DNA of 64,000 nt from Xylocopa sonorina (GCF_050948175.1 NC_135202.1:7750001-7814000); one strand, 5' to 3'; shown: positions 1 through 11,926, numbered from the stretch's first letter. The notes: generated by a model not told the origin, from the sequence alone. Translations and numbers: made by a program.

Positions 1-3000
1 GCATCGATTGGCTGTTCGATCGATGGTAATGTTGATTATCTGCAGACCGCGTTACTGAATGTCGACGCAATTGCATCTGTAATGCGAAACAATGCAGGTG
101 TGTAACGCAGGCGAGGTAATACCCTGTGCGTGGTTTCATAGCCGAGGCACTCGATGCTCTAATGTTCCATCGAAATTCCACTTCTGTTCTATAAACGCAT
201 CCTGGGAAGAAATAAAATGACCAGCGCCAGTCGAGCATAATCGATCCGTGAAACGGTATTATTCCATCAATCGGCTAATACGATACATTAAATCCCGATT
301 TGATATTAATTATAACTGGATTTTGGCTCGAATGAATACGCGAAACGGAACGGAGGAGCGTGTGCTCGCGAGTTTTAAAACGGTTATCGAAATCGAAGCA
401 TTTTCTGAGAGAAACGCTTCAACGTTTATTACTGTCAGCCATGCAACTCATCCGTCGATCATCCCCAAAAGAAATGAAAAAAAGAAAATCAAATAAACCA
501 ATAACAATTCTACTAAAATCGAAAGCTTCTTTATAGAAAATTTGCCACGTCAATCTCTGTACAGTGACGTTTATTATCCACGCAAATACCACGGACGCAC
601 TTCGGTTTAGAGGAGTCGTAGATCCGGCAGGCAGGTCGCAGCGACGTAATATTCGCGATGGCGCCGCACGACCCTGCGTTTATACAGTTGGACGGACACC
701 CCTTTGCCACGCGATCCTCCTGTGTCCCTCCGTTCCTCGAGCCGTCAGTCGAGGACGACAGTTTAGCCGACGTTACGAGGCATCCTTAAAGGTGCATCCA
801 GCCGTGCACGGTTTTTAAACGAATCACCTTAACGACGGCACGCTGCGTGACCAAACTCCAACTAGGGTTGGTACCTGAATGGAGGCACAGTTTAGAGAGT
901 CGAACTCGAACAGGTAGAATCGCTGGGACGAAAAACCTTGGAGGACTCGCGTGGCTCAAACTCGCAGTCCTTACAATAAAAATTTTAGAAATATACGTAC
1001 TTTTTATATATTACAACCCCCGTTACTTCAATATTCCAATATTGTTTCTTCATAAAAAATTGCTAGCAAAAAAATAGATTGTTTAAACTATCTTCAGCTA
1101 TTCCACGAGTGTACAAAACTCCATAAAGATGAGAATATCAGGCTTGCTTTATCCGCTGAACGAGGCTCGCCGTTTAAAACCAGTCCGCCATCATGCACGC
1201 GGCTTACGCCCTCCATCTAAAAGCGGTGTACACACGCATACGTAAATACGGTCCGCAGACGGTTGAAACGCGAATTTCACGCGGTGTTCGCGACACAATT
1301 ACGGAAGAAAGCGGTCCATTCAGACGTGTGTACGAGCTGCGAGGGGAGGCAAGGAACAGCGGGGGTGTGGAAGCTGCGAATTAGACATCGAACGCGGACG
1401 TTGCGCAGTTCTATGGAAACGCGCGTGGATTTCTGCCAGCTCTGACAGCCTCCGTCGCGTTTACAGCGTTTTCTGCAAATAACCGTCGGTTAAATAAACA
1501 GTCGTCGTATCGCCGTATAATATTTATCGTTTCCCTCGCCCATATTGCTCCTCGCGGACGAGCCCCCTTTTGCCTGTTTGCACGCTGAATGCGGAGGCAC
1601 ACTTACGTACATCCTGCAGACGCGTAGCTATGAATCCGGGGCATTAATGTTCCGCGAAACTGGCGCAATTTCGATGAATTTTGCGGGATCCGTTTTATTC
1701 TGTTTGCGCCACAAGCAGAGATTTCTATGCGCCGTTAAAGCTTTACAGCCTTGAATCGTCCTCGCGCTTTGGTTCACGCGTGCATCAGCGTATTCGCGAA
1801 ATTGCTCGTTTTCTGTTTTGCGTAATACCACATCACCGTGAATAGTGATTTTTAAGTAGTATATATTCTGTTGGGAATGGTTTGCTTTGAATATTTTTTT
1901 AGTTTTGAAATTCACTACATTCGATTTCTTCTGAGATTGGCTTCGACAATGGAAGCTTAGATGTGTTAGAACAATTTAAATATTCAATGATGTAAGTGTA
2001 CGTTATTTGTGGTGCAGTTTTTCGAAACATAAATTTCGCATATAAAACGTGCTTATAACGCACCACCATTGTTGTTTCCTTTTATTCCTGTTCGATTTCT
2101 ATCTCACGTTTGTGCAGGGCTACCGGTGCATGTTCTACGCGATCCTATCGCGCGGTTATTGAATTGAACAGATGTATCGTGGATAATTTCCGGCTTAACA
2201 ATTAATGCTGGCTGAAGCCATCTGACATAAGCCGTATCAGTATGAAAGAATGTATTATCGTTCTATCAATATGATGTCTATATAACTTCATCGCATTCAA
2301 ATGATATATAGCAGTGCAAACATTGTTGATCGCGATGCTACTGATATTAACAAAATTTCGAAGAAACCTATAAACCAGTTATCCAATTTGGTGCAATTCT
2401 TTTAACGAAGTCCATCACAGCCCAAAAAACAATTTTGCTAATTTTAGAAAATACGAAGGATACCATATACGAAGGATGAACATTACTTCAAATTTATAAG
2501 GTCACTATCCTCACTGCAAAGTTCGCAGGATCTAACCCTGCCACTCGCGAATGCACAAACAATTCGCACTCTAATTTCGCAGATCACTTTCAACTAATTG
2601 TCGATGCATTTCGACTGCAGTGTCGTAAATCCCGGTTTGTTTTTCACGGCGTCCTTAAATAAGATGCATCTTCGCCCTGTTCGATCATCGCTGGCCCATC
2701 GATCGCTCGCTATCGAGCGCAGATATAAATCAGTACCCAATTTGGCGAGTTTTGCTTCGATCGAAGGGACGATCTTGGGGTGGCGACGAACGTTTCCTCC
2801 TCTGTTCGGCTGCCTCGTGCAACGGTGATCGGCATTAACGCTATCGCGTGGATAGCATCAACGAAGGTAGCCAATATCGTCACGTCGAAACGCCGAGTCG
2901 TTAAAGCTCGTGGCTCACCGTTAGCCCGCCAATAAAACCAACGCCAACCACCTCAATTATCTCGGATACCCTTGACCAACTGGATTGTTGGTACCAGCGA

Positions 3001-5551
3001 TATACGCCTGCTCTGTCGACTGAGGAAGGCTCGAGCGTGAACTATTCGAGAAGCTGCAACGATGATCGTTATCAATATATTGCAATGAAAAATTCTTGAA
3101 ATGTGTTTTACTCGTAAACGAGTCGCTGATTGCAACTACATTTCGAGTGGAATAATTTCTTGGTAATTTATTGTTGAAATAAATTTTTTTAGTCGATTAT
3201 TCATTCGCGAAAATAATACGTGCCACAGAAACGAAGCTTGGATTGTAATTTTATTATCGAATTACAACGATATCCCTTCGTTTCGATTACAAAGGAATTT
3301 ATTTATTAATTTTCACAATTACAGTATGCAAAGTTCTCGTTTGTCAAAGAAAGCGTTCATTACGATATTATTAATATCGTAAAATTCGGAGCGAAGTATA
3401 CCGTTCTGTAATGTATCCTTTCTGTCTTCCAATATATCCGTACTTTTAATATATTTTTAATACGAAACACGAGCGTGAACAGTATTAAAGACTGGCAAGC
3501 CTGCGAGGGCCTTTGTTTGTCACTTTGTAAGGGTGGAAAGCATAAGCTTCGTTTTTTGTCAATATTCACAAAGTCTTGTTCCTCTTTTAGTATACCTGTT
3601 CTATAAAAGAAAGTTCAGAAGATAGCACAGCTTTCTAGAAAGCCATTTTTTATAAAATCGCGCGCAAGACGTTATTTTTATACAACCTGTAATTAGTAAC
3701 ATACACGCGAAGTCCTTAATTTTATAATCCATAAGATTTTCCAATACATTGACAAGTTATATTCCAGATAAAATCCTTATTTATAATAATATTACAGAAT
3801 CGCAATATTAGAAAATAAAATTCTCTTCCCAAATTATCTCACGCGATTACGGTAGAGCTAATAAAGATTGATTAAAATAATACTTAGCGTCAATTAATGT
3901 AAATAAAAGATAATAAGAGAAGTTCTACTAGAATTAACCTTGCGCAGCCACTTGGTTACAATGACTTAAACTGCCTCTAAGGCGTGCAAGATTTTTGTCT
4001 CGCAATCGTGACTACTCTGCATGTGGATAACATTATATAATTGGCATTAATTCGTTAATTTATACAATAGCCATCGAGATATCGAATTTAAGTAATGCTC
4101 GTGGACGAACAACTTTCAGAAATTACAATTTGATCGTTACGCTAGAACTGTAAACGAATGAAAATTTCAAATGACAAAATAAGAGATACTGCCAGTGTCT
4201 TTCGAATTTCTGAAATGTCGCATTGAGAGGCTGATGACACATGTAAAACAGAGAGCTCACGCGACGCGTGGAGGTCGATGACACGCGAAGAAATGGCAGC
4301 CTAAACGACGCGCGGTGGTCGCCGCTGGAGGACTTAATGAACATCCTTCGTTTAGAGCGCTGTTTCCCATGACCTATGACCCATCGATCCCGAAGCTGAA
4401 TCGCTAAACGCCACGCGCTACTTCTCATCTGCACCGCGCCGTGTACAATGACAAAATTTATAGTATCGCTTTCATTGTTCCGAGTTTCAAAAGGCACCGA
4501 CACCCGTCGCTTGTCGAGCTCAGACAACGAGCGGGATAAATGGCGGGGGCGCCGAGGATCGTCGAGGTGTGACGCTTTTAAAAGTAGAATTTTCAAAATA
4601 ATAGATCGCGCTCGATGCCATAGAGAAAGAGGAAACATTAATAACGCTTCTGAAGTCTCGGTTCGTGGAAAAATTGATACGGTGTCGCGCGCTTACTATA
4701 CAAACCGAGTCAATAAGAGTAGCTATCTGAAGTAACCCGTTTTATTTATCGCTCGAATGAAAAAATAACTCGGACGAGATTTATCGCGCTCGATCTGAGC
4801 TTGAAGAATGAACGCGCCACGCAGCTCTCTTAATTGTTCCCAAATGCGTTGAAATGAAAGATCGATCCCAAGATTTTTTTCTATAAAAGAAGCAATAATT
4901 TTATTCCGCGGATATGAAACGTTCATCGAACTCTCCAGGAGTGAATTGAATGAAAAAAAATTTGCTTCTGTCGTTGATCGTCGAGTTTAAAGCGAGCGTC
5001 GACGCGTTAACCGACTGACTCGGTGGAACTTCATTGACGATTCGCACTCTTGCCTGTTGGTCGGCCCTGTCGGCCGGGGCACGGTGAAAGAGGAAGTATG
5101 ATTTCACACTCATACGTGTGCGGCTGACCACGTCCTCAAAATAATAGCATCGCCGTTACGGACGATACGATACCCAAGGGGAAGCAGTTAAGTTTGTCAT
5201 TACGTGCCGCATTATGTCCGCGCATCCGCTTTACAGACGCGGCTCCCTGCATTTCGAAATTACGCGAATAATTAAACTGCCCATCACCACTTCCGCTCGG
5301 GCGCGTTATAAACGCCACCGGTTTACACGCTCGAGACATCGAGACACGTGTTTCGGCCGCGTTTTCGAATTGCCATTCGCGGTGCGTTACTTGCCACCCC
5401 CGTTCTCTTACTTCCGTTAATTGAACGGCTATAGACGAAGCTGGTGTGCAGCAGTTAATCGTAAAAGTCGCGTGGTAAATGTCGCAATTATTTCTGTATT
5501 TACATCTAATAATTAACGTAGGATGTTCGCGTTCTTTTTATTTTTTCGAAG
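1..5551 (+). other. kuz: Intron sequence of kuzbanian (5' exons not in window)
   Basis: The first recognisable kuzbanian exon opens at 5,552 in the middle of the prodomain and begins with two bases of a split codon, so an upstream exon must exist. I looked for the expected upstream prodomain segments (the DTSHIY-type and HSVIYHED-type blocks of ADAM10) in this stretch and found none on the + strand. It is AT-rich, with only short chance reading frames, and is best read as one long intron. No RNA gene or mobile element was recognised. Confidence 0.6.
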
Positions 5552-5844
5552 GCGCATCCGGAGGGTGCGGAGTCACCGACGACATGGCCGAGTGGATGGA
5601 GCGAATCCAATATTCCGGCGAACCGGAGGCTCCTCCCGCGGTGACCGCGGACAAGAAGTTGAAACCGCAGCCGAAACCGTGGAACGGCAATCAGGAATCA
5701 CCTGGTCACAAATATTCGCGAGAAGCTAACGAACCTAGTCATCGGAGGACGCGAAGAGCAACGAGGCCAAAGGAGGATAACAAGAACACTTGTTCCCTTT
5801 TCATACAAACCGATCCGCTCATATGGAGACACATATCGGAGCAG
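5552..5844 (+). CDS. kuz: kuz exon: cysteine switch, furin site, start of catalytic domain
   Basis: The acceptor is TTCGAAG at 5,545-5,551 and the donor is GTAAAT at 5,845. The exon encodes GGCGVTDD (ADAM10-type cysteine switch), a Lys/Pro-rich linker, the RTRR convertase site, then NTCSLFIQTDPLIWRHISEQ, which matches the NTCxLYIQTD start of mature ADAM10. The start is phase-shifted (two bases of a split codon), so an upstream coding exon is required. Confidence 0.93.
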
Positions 5845-8800
5845 GTAAATCATTCAGATGTATGCTTGTATTTTACTAGCCATTTAAATTACCCCAAAAA
5901 AACACGATAAAATGAGCAATCGAAACGTTCGATCTGAAATTTATTGAAAAACTAATTATAAAATAAATAACCAAACACTTTGGTACCATATTTTTACCAA
6001 TAATGCATGTAAATGTAGATTCAAAAATTCTGCTTTTAACTTTTTACACTTAACGGTAGAGAGACAATTTGATTTCGCACATATTTTCCAACTGAACGTC
6101 CCTGCGTTCCATTTCGCAAAGTCCCTTAACGCAGAGGCTCTTCTCGACCGCAGTCCCAACGAATAATCGAACTGGCCCATTTTTCGACCCCGCTTTTCAG
6201 TTGCACCACGACGCGGAGAAGACCAGGGAGGAGATCCTGTCTCTGATCGCGCACCACGTAACCGCCGTGAATTACATCTACAGGGACACGAGATTCGACG
6301 GCAGGATCAAGCACAGGAACATCAAATTCGAGGTGCAGCGGATAAAGGTGGCTAGCTCGTTTGTCGAATGTCTCTAATCGTGGCTGTTCTGTGCATCGTT
6401 CAATTCGATTATCCTGTGTCGACAGATCGACGACGATACGCCGTGCACGCCCCAGCAGACCTACGGCGATCCGAATCCCTTCTGCATGGAGAACATCGAC
6501 GTTAGCAACTTTTTAAACTTGCACTCGCTGGGCAACCACGAGGACTTCTGCCTCGCTTACGTGTTCACCTACAGGTACGCGAATATTCGATGTATCGCAG
6601 GCCCAGCAATGGAAATAGGTGGCCACAATTTGGGGAACAGACTCGTAGAACAAATTCACAGACCTATATTATTAACAGAGACTTTACTGGCGGCACGCTT
6701 GGGCTCGCATGGGTGGCCTCCGCGTCCGGCGCTTCCGGTGGTATCTGCGAGAAGTACAAAACGTACACGGAGACCGTTGGCGGGATGTACCAGTCCACCA
6801 AGAGGTCTCTGAACACTGGAATCATCACTTTCGTTAATTACAACAGCCGAGTGCCGCCAAAGGTGTCGCAGCTGACGTTGGCTCACGAGATAGGACACAA
6901 TTTTGGATCGCCTGTAAGAGTCGAATCGCGGACGAAGGGCGGTTTTTATCAGCCATGGCTACGATCGATCCTACTCGTGTTCGTAATCTCATTTTAATTG
7001 CGTTCTTTCGCAGCACGATTTCCCGCCAGAGTGCAGACCCGGTGGGCTCCACGGGAATTTCATTATGTTCGCGTCTGCGACCAGCGGGGACCGGCCCAAC
7101 AATAGTAAATTCTCCAAGTGCAGCATCGGTAATATCAGTAACGTCTTGGACGCTATCGAGGATAACAAGAAGAGAAATTGTTTCACCGGTACGTATCATT
7201 TTAGAAGGGGCGATGTGTGCTTGCCATCGTTAACCCTTTTCAAGGTTCGAGAAATGGACTGCCTTTTATTATCAAAATAAATAGAAGAGTAAAAAAGCTC
7301 GTAATAACAACTGAAAAATAATTTGCTCACCTATGTATCTCACTCGATTAATAAGCATCTTTGATTCGATGATTATCAATTGATTCAGTTTTTGTTCTTA
7401 TGAACTGAGAACTGTTTGCATTGTCTCCATCGAGGAGCCCTCGAGTTTGAAGACAAATTTTAAATGGTTCCCCTCTGAAGCCCTCTACTACAAAGGGTGA
7501 AACAGTAAATTTGAATTTATCCAATTACCACGCAGCCTCTGCTGGAGCGTTCTGCGGCAACAAGATCGTCGAGGCTGGAGAGGAATGCGATTGCGGGTAC
7601 GACGACGACGAGTGTGTGGATAAATGTTGTTATCCGAGACAGGTATCAGAGCTGGATAAAATAAAGAACGAGACAGCGAAGGGTTGCACCAGGAAATATG
7701 GAACGCAATGCAGGTACGCGTTACTCGACGCTGCAACTTTGTTACTCGTGCTGTCTAACGACGAGTCTCACGAGCTGTTCTTATTGCAGTCCCAGCCAAG
7801 GGCCTTGCTGTTCCAGCGAGTCGTGTCAGTTCGTTCCGTTCTCTAGAAACGTTCAATGCAAGGCTGAGTCCGATTGCAGTTACAATTCAACTTGCAACGG
7901 GCGGTCCTCGGAGTGTCCTCCGCCGTTGCCACGAGCCAACAAGACCAGGTGTAACGAGGGGACTCAGGTAGAGAGAATTTCCATCTTTCTTACAGCTCGC
8001 GTCTTTATGTTTCGTTGAAATGTTGCATTTGGATATATCTGGGTTTGTAGCTGTGCATAAATGGCGAGTGCACGGGATCAATTTGCCTGGAGTGGAACCT
8101 GACCGAGTGCTTTTTAACCAGCAACGTGATCCCAAATATCGATAAACGGAAATTGTGCGAACTGGCCTGCCAAAATGGAACCGATCCATCGACCTGTCGT
8201 AGCACCAGCGAGTTCGCGGAAGTCGTTGGCCTGCCCGACGGCGGGATCAGCCTGCGACCTGGGTCACCTTGTGATAATTTTCAAGTGAGACTCGAATTCC
8301 TCTGCAGCCTGTTTTATAAATCTATTACACTGATTTTGTATTAACGATAATTAAATTCGTTCTCGCCAGGGATACTGTGACGTGTTCTTAAAGTGTAGAG
8401 CTGTGGACGCGGAAGGACCGTTGGCCAGACTGAAAAATCTTCTATTCAATAAGGAAACATTGCTCACAGTAGCACAATGGGTAACTGTAAGTGGATTACT
8501 TAATTTTATTTATTTCAATGAAACTTTGTTTTTTTACTTAAACGTTGATTGTTCGCGAAAGATGTTTTATCAGCGATAACAGTGTCGGATGACGATCCAA
8601 CATTAACTGTTGATATTTTCAGGAATTCTGGTGGGCAGTATTATTAATGGGAATAGCCTTCATCATTTTCATGGGGTTGTTCATCAAGTGCTGCGCCGTT
8701 CACACTCCTTCCAGTAATCCTAAAAAACCACCAGCAAGACGTATCAGCGATACCCTAAGAAGACCCATGAACACTCTAAGAAGAATGGTACGTAAAATAA

Positions 8801-10269
8801 AATAAGGTCCAGCGTAGATTATAAGTAATTTCGAATAGTTCGATGCATTTAAATTTCGTTTGCATTTTCAACAGCGACATCCGCACGGCGGAGGTGGCGC
8901 TGGTCCGAGAAGTATACCACCCAGGCAAAATCAAGGCGGCCATGGTGGCACACGGGGGCCCTCTCACGGCTACGGAGAAGGTCGTGGTGCTCAGTATTAT
9001 CCAAAAGGTAAGGCCACGCACCGAATCGCTTGCTTCTTAAACGCAGCTATCGGTGCTCGAATTTAATCCTCGTAAATGTTGCTCGTTAAAATACATACCG
9101 TACCGTCTGTATAAATTGGCTGGTAAGACACGGATTAAACTCGAGTTAAGAAGCTCGCTGTCGTGTATCTGTATCTGTGTGATCCGCAACTACATCAATG
9201 TTTTTTCCTGTTTGCATCTCCCTCGCATTGATTGACGCGCATCACTACCCGACACTATCGTTCTATGACCTACAGAGGTGAGCTGGGGCCTATATTCTAT
9301 ACCCTCGACGGGGGCAAATTCACGAACGGAGGTTCAACGTAGAGTAAAAACGTTCTCGATAGTTAACGAATCGTCTTGTGTTCACCTTCGCTGCACGTTC
9401 ATGCATTTGCTCCTAACTCTCTTCTCATAACCATTCAACGAAAGCCATCGTTAAAACCTCCGTTTGATCATTGACAGCGTAATGGCGTGTACTAATTGTT
9501 CCGCTTTCGCATCGTTCGCATTCATCTCGATCGTATGTTTTGAAGTATGGCTTTTGAATGATTAGTGGTATTTCCGTAGACGTATCTTGGATCGTACTTG
9601 GAAAATATAAGTGCATGGTTGGTGCAATTGCTCAAGAGGATTTTTTAAAAAGTTCGTGACTTAAGTACGAAAATGTTTCTGGCCAGAATCCATCGTTCCT
9701 TTTTAGTATCGTAACTTCTCTCGAAATCTACATATATTCGAATAATCTGCGAAGAAGAATACTCCCTGAGACTTCGAAAAGTCTTCGAGCACCAATTTCG
9801 CAATTCGTATCGAAACACTTATATCCCCCCCGAAATTTTAGGTATCGAACAAAAAATAAACACGTAGACGCGCGAAATCAGAAACCAGAACAGTAAAAAA
9901 TACAAGCACCCAGTGTAGCAGTCCATCCTATTTGGGCCACGAATTTCTCAAACGATCCTCGTAATTCGCTCCGACGATACCACTCTTTACTTACCGTTTG
10001 TCGTGCCAAGAACAGTGACTAACCCATCAAACAGTGACATAATTAGTCGTTCAGTTTGCTTCGATATTTCGTTTCACAATTGCATACTTTTTTCTAAACT
10101 TTAAGCAGGCTATCGCTCGGTTCCCACAGCTAGTGCGCCACCCAGCAGCAGCGCAGCACCCAACTACGGCCGGTCCAACCATCCCGAACTGTACGCCGGC
10201 GCCTATTCGGGTTCCGGTGGAGGCGGGAGGGCCTCAGCCTACGAGGTGAGGCATCACAACAAGGTGTGA
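5552..10269 (+). CDS. kuz: Kuzbanian / ADAM10 metalloprotease, 3' twelve coding exons (5'-partial)
   Basis: This is a membrane-anchored zinc metalloprotease (alpha-secretase type) that sheds ectodomains; the ADAM10/Kuzbanian family makes the S2 cut in Notch. Exons are 5552-5844, 6201-6347, 6426-6574, 6679-6913, 7014-7188, 7536-7713, 7790-7967, 8051-8284, 8370-8486, 8623-8787, 8875-9007 and 10109-10269. All joins keep frame, giving 720 residues and a TGA stop. In this numbering: cysteine-switch GGC near residue 5, furin-like RTRR at 65-68, zinc site HEIGHNFGSPHD at 265-276 with catalytic Glu266, Met-turn Met292, disintegrin/cysteine-rich domain about 334-530 (CDCGYDDDEC, SPSQGPCC), membrane-proximal GYCDVF...DAEGPLARLK, transmembrane helix 570-589 (WWAVLLMGIAFIIFMGLFI), and a 131-residue Arg/Gly/Pro/Ser tail. 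All key catalytic residues are present and no frameshift is seen. Every intron is GT-AG; the second listed donor (GTGGCT) is weak. The N-terminal prodomain and signal peptide lie upstream of the window. Confidence 0.95.
6201..6347 (+). CDS. kuz: kuz exon: N-terminal catalytic domain
   Basis: The acceptor is TTTTCAG and the donor GTGGCT is non-optimal, but the join to the next exon restores the family motif RIK-IDDD. It encodes HHVTAVNYIYRDTRF and KHRNIKFEVQRIK of the metalloprotease fold. It has 49 whole codons, phase 0 at both ends. Confidence 0.93.
6426..6574 (+). CDS. kuz: kuz exon: mid catalytic domain
   Basis: Follows the acceptor GTCGACAG and ends at donor GTACGC. It encodes IDDDTPC, the conserved DVSNFLNLHSL segment and FCLAYVFTYR. 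The terminal Arg codon is split with the next exon. Confidence 0.95.
6679..6913 (+). CDS. kuz: kuz exon: catalytic core ending inside the zinc motif
   Basis: The acceptor is TATTAACAG and the donor GTAAGAG. It encodes DFTGGTLGLAWVASASGASG, GICEKYKTYTE, NTGIITFVNYNSRVPPKVSQ and HEIGHNFGSP. The exon border falls between Pro and the third zinc-ligand His, so this junction must be spliced exactly for an active enzyme. Confidence 0.97.
7014..7188 (+). CDS. kuz: kuz exon: third zinc ligand, Met-turn, end of catalytic domain
   Basis: The acceptor is CTTTCGCAG and the donor GTACGT. It begins HDFPPECRPGG and continues with the Met-turn NFIMFASATSGDRPNN, then FSKCSIGNISNVLDAIEDNK and NCF. It ends in phase 1. 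Confidence 0.96.
7536..7713 (+). CDS. kuz: kuz exon: disintegrin-like domain start
   Basis: The acceptor is CCACGCAG and the donor GTACGC. It encodes CGNKIVEAGEECDCGYDDDE and CVDKCCYPRQ, the ADAM10 disintegrin core, then KGCTRKYGTQC. Ends in phase 2. Confidence 0.95.
7790..7967 (+). CDS. kuz: kuz exon: disintegrin / cysteine-rich domain
   Basis: The acceptor is TTATTGCAG and the donor GTAGAG. It encodes SPSQGPCCSSESCQF, CKAESDCSYNSTCNG and CPPPLPRANKTRC, with cysteine spacing matching ADAM10, and ends at GTQ. Confidence 0.94.
8051..8284 (+). CDS. kuz: kuz exon: cysteine-rich domain
   Basis: The acceptor is TTTGTAG and the donor GTGAGA. It encodes LCINGECTGSICLEWNLTEC, then KLCELACQNG, DPSTCRST and GSPCDNFQ, the family's LQPGSPCNDF-type block. 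Phase 0 at both ends. Confidence 0.94.
8370..8486 (+). CDS. kuz: kuz exon: membrane-proximal segment
   Basis: The acceptor is TCTCGCCAG and the donor GTAAGT is strong. It encodes GYCDVFLKCRAVDAEGPLAR and a stalk ending AQWVT, just before the membrane helix. This block is almost invariant in ADAM10 proteins. Confidence 0.95.
8623..8787 (+). CDS. kuz: kuz exon: transmembrane helix and juxtamembrane tail
   Basis: The acceptor is GATATTTTCAG and the donor GTACGT. It encodes EFWWAVLLMGIAFIIFMGLF followed by IKCCAVHTPSSNPKKPP, the ADAM10 transmembrane and HTPSSNPK signature, then an Arg-rich stretch RRISDTLRRPMNTLRRM. Confidence 0.95.
8875..9007 (+). CDS. kuz: kuz exon: Gly-rich cytoplasmic tail
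   Basis: The acceptor is TTTTCAACAG and the donor GTAAGG. It encodes a low-complexity tail with HGGGGAG, IPPRQNQGGHGG and YGEGRGAQYYPK. It ends in phase 1 after the first base of a Gly codon, which can be completed by either of two downstream terminal exons. Confidence 0.88.
9279..9343 (+). CDS. kuz: Candidate alternative terminal exon of kuz
   Basis: Inside the last kuz intron, the acceptor CTACAGAG followed at 9,279 by GT would complete the split Gly codon. It then reads ELGPIFYTLDGGKFTN plus four residues before a TAG at 9,341-9,343. This would swap the 53-residue end for 20 residues and give a shorter tail. An AATAAA at 9,855-9,860 lies downstream in the same intron and would suit a terminal exon. 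A tandem acceptor two bases upstream (AG at 9,275-9,276) would open a different 50-odd-residue frame ending at 9,430. This is inferred from sequence only, without transcript evidence. Confidence 0.4.
9855..9860 (+). promoter_or_regulatory. AATAAA poly(A) signal in last kuz intron
   Basis: A perfect AATAAA hexamer lies about 510 bases after the stop of the candidate alternative terminal exon and 250 bases before the regular last exon. It would end a short kuz transcript if that exon is used. Confidence 0.3.
10109..10269 (+). CDS. kuz: kuz terminal coding exon
   Basis: The acceptor is TTTAAGCAG after a 1,101-bp intron. It encodes YRSVPTASAPPSSSAAPNYG, then an Asn/Gly/Ser-rich end VRHHNKV followed by TGA at 10,267-10,269. 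The frame is fixed by the split Gly codon shared with the previous exon. Confidence 0.85.
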
Positions 10270-10326
10270 CGGCCTTAGAGGGCCACCACGGACGAGGAAC
10301 GGCCTCGTCGTCGCACCATAAAATTG

Positions 10327-10352
10327 CCCCCCCCCCCCCCCCCCCCCCCCCC
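10327..10352 (+). repeat. Poly(C) tract, 26 C
   Basis: An uninterrupted run of 26 C lies 58 bases after the kuz stop codon. On the other strand it is a G-run. The exact length may be unstable or poorly assembled. Confidence 0.95.
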
Positions 10353-11891
10353 TCCTGTTTAAACGCTAAACTGTGAAACGAGCCGATTCACCCGACACGA
10401 ATATAACGTCCACCCCTCCGCCCCGTAACTCGCGATCGACGGGGGGTTAACGGAATTACGCGCGTAGCCGTGAATCGAGTGCAGCACATTTTCGAAAGTA
10501 TCCACGGCCGCTGATCCACGTTCTCATTTCGAGTCAGTTAACCGGCGTAGAAGAAGGGGATTGGTTCGGAATTTGTAAATTGGTGAAGTGTGTAATATAC
10601 GACCGCGCAGTGGTGATGCGTCGACCGCTCGTTTGACGGCCGGGTTTTTTTTTGTCGAGCTAACATCCACGGGCGAAGGTACGAGGACACCCGACGTTGC
10701 GGAAACGAAACGGCACGAGGACGTGTTTGACGTGACCCACCTGTCGTGAGACTTACGAAACCGTTGAGAGTGACTTACCACACTTGTCGTACAATTTTAT
10801 TGTAATTCGTCTTTTAAATGTTCCCCGCAGTTCCCTCCGTGTTGCCATTTTAAACGGTACCCGCGTCGTGATCAAAATTAGAAGGCTTTCGACGGGACTC
10901 CACACGCTCCACCGCCGTTTTAGAGTTTTTAATATCGAGCGTTTACGGGGATTTTCGTTTCTCTGAACGATGCCTGGATGTTCGCGCAGCGCGGGACGAA
11001 CGTCGAACGTGTTCTCGTCGTTCGATGTACGAAGAGCGTTCGTGGCCAACGGTTGCAATGTAGCGTTTTCGTTTCGATTTCCTGCTCGAAGTCGAACCGC
11101 GTGTTATTTCGCTTCGGAAAGCTGACTTTTATACGGGAGACTGTTGGGCTAGAAGACGGGGGGACAGTCCAACGGGAGAACGGAGACGACAATATATATT
11201 TGGAATAAGTGTTAGGATGATAACCGTAATTTTTGAAAAGCTCCCGCTGGACGCGCCTTGCTCTCTTCTAACTCCTATACGAGATCGTAGTACACTTTAG
11301 TATCCATTACGGTGCGATTTTTAAAAAAGACAGATATCTTTTATTTCGAAGCTCCTCTGAATTGGTATCTTTTTATTTCTAGTTAGAATTTTTTTAAACA
11401 TTTTCATTCTCCATTTTTTCTTTTTTTTTATTAGTTTACATTAATATAAGACTAAAGATAATTATGCCAAAATGTTTAATATGACTTCTTTTAACGCACG
11501 TATGCATAAGTTGTAGCCTTTAAGTACATACTATATAATTTTAAACAGAAGGTTCTTTTTTTCTTTCGTTTTAATTATGCCACCGCTTCCTGAAGCGAAA
11601 GAGCGCGTTTACCATTACCAAACTATTACAGGTCATTCACTTGATCTCTACCATTGTAGCATAATAATTAACGATACGCGTAATATTCTTATACTAATTT
11701 TTATTAGCCAATTGAGACGAGACAAGTTGCGAGAGAGAGACTATTGAGAGACGGTAGAGGGGAAGAGTAGCAACGGCAACAATTTTTTTATAGCGATATT
11801 AACATTAACGATTACTCCGATGAGAATGATATCGAACGCTATCAATTTTATTATACAATTATCCTCTCCTTATTATTATTATAATGTTATG

Positions 11892-11926
11892 ATTATTATT
11901 ATTATTATTATTACTATTATTATTAA
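11892..11926 (+). repeat. ATT trinucleotide microsatellite
   Basis: About eleven ATT units with one ACT interruption, inside the presumed kuz 3' UTR. Confidence 0.9.
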
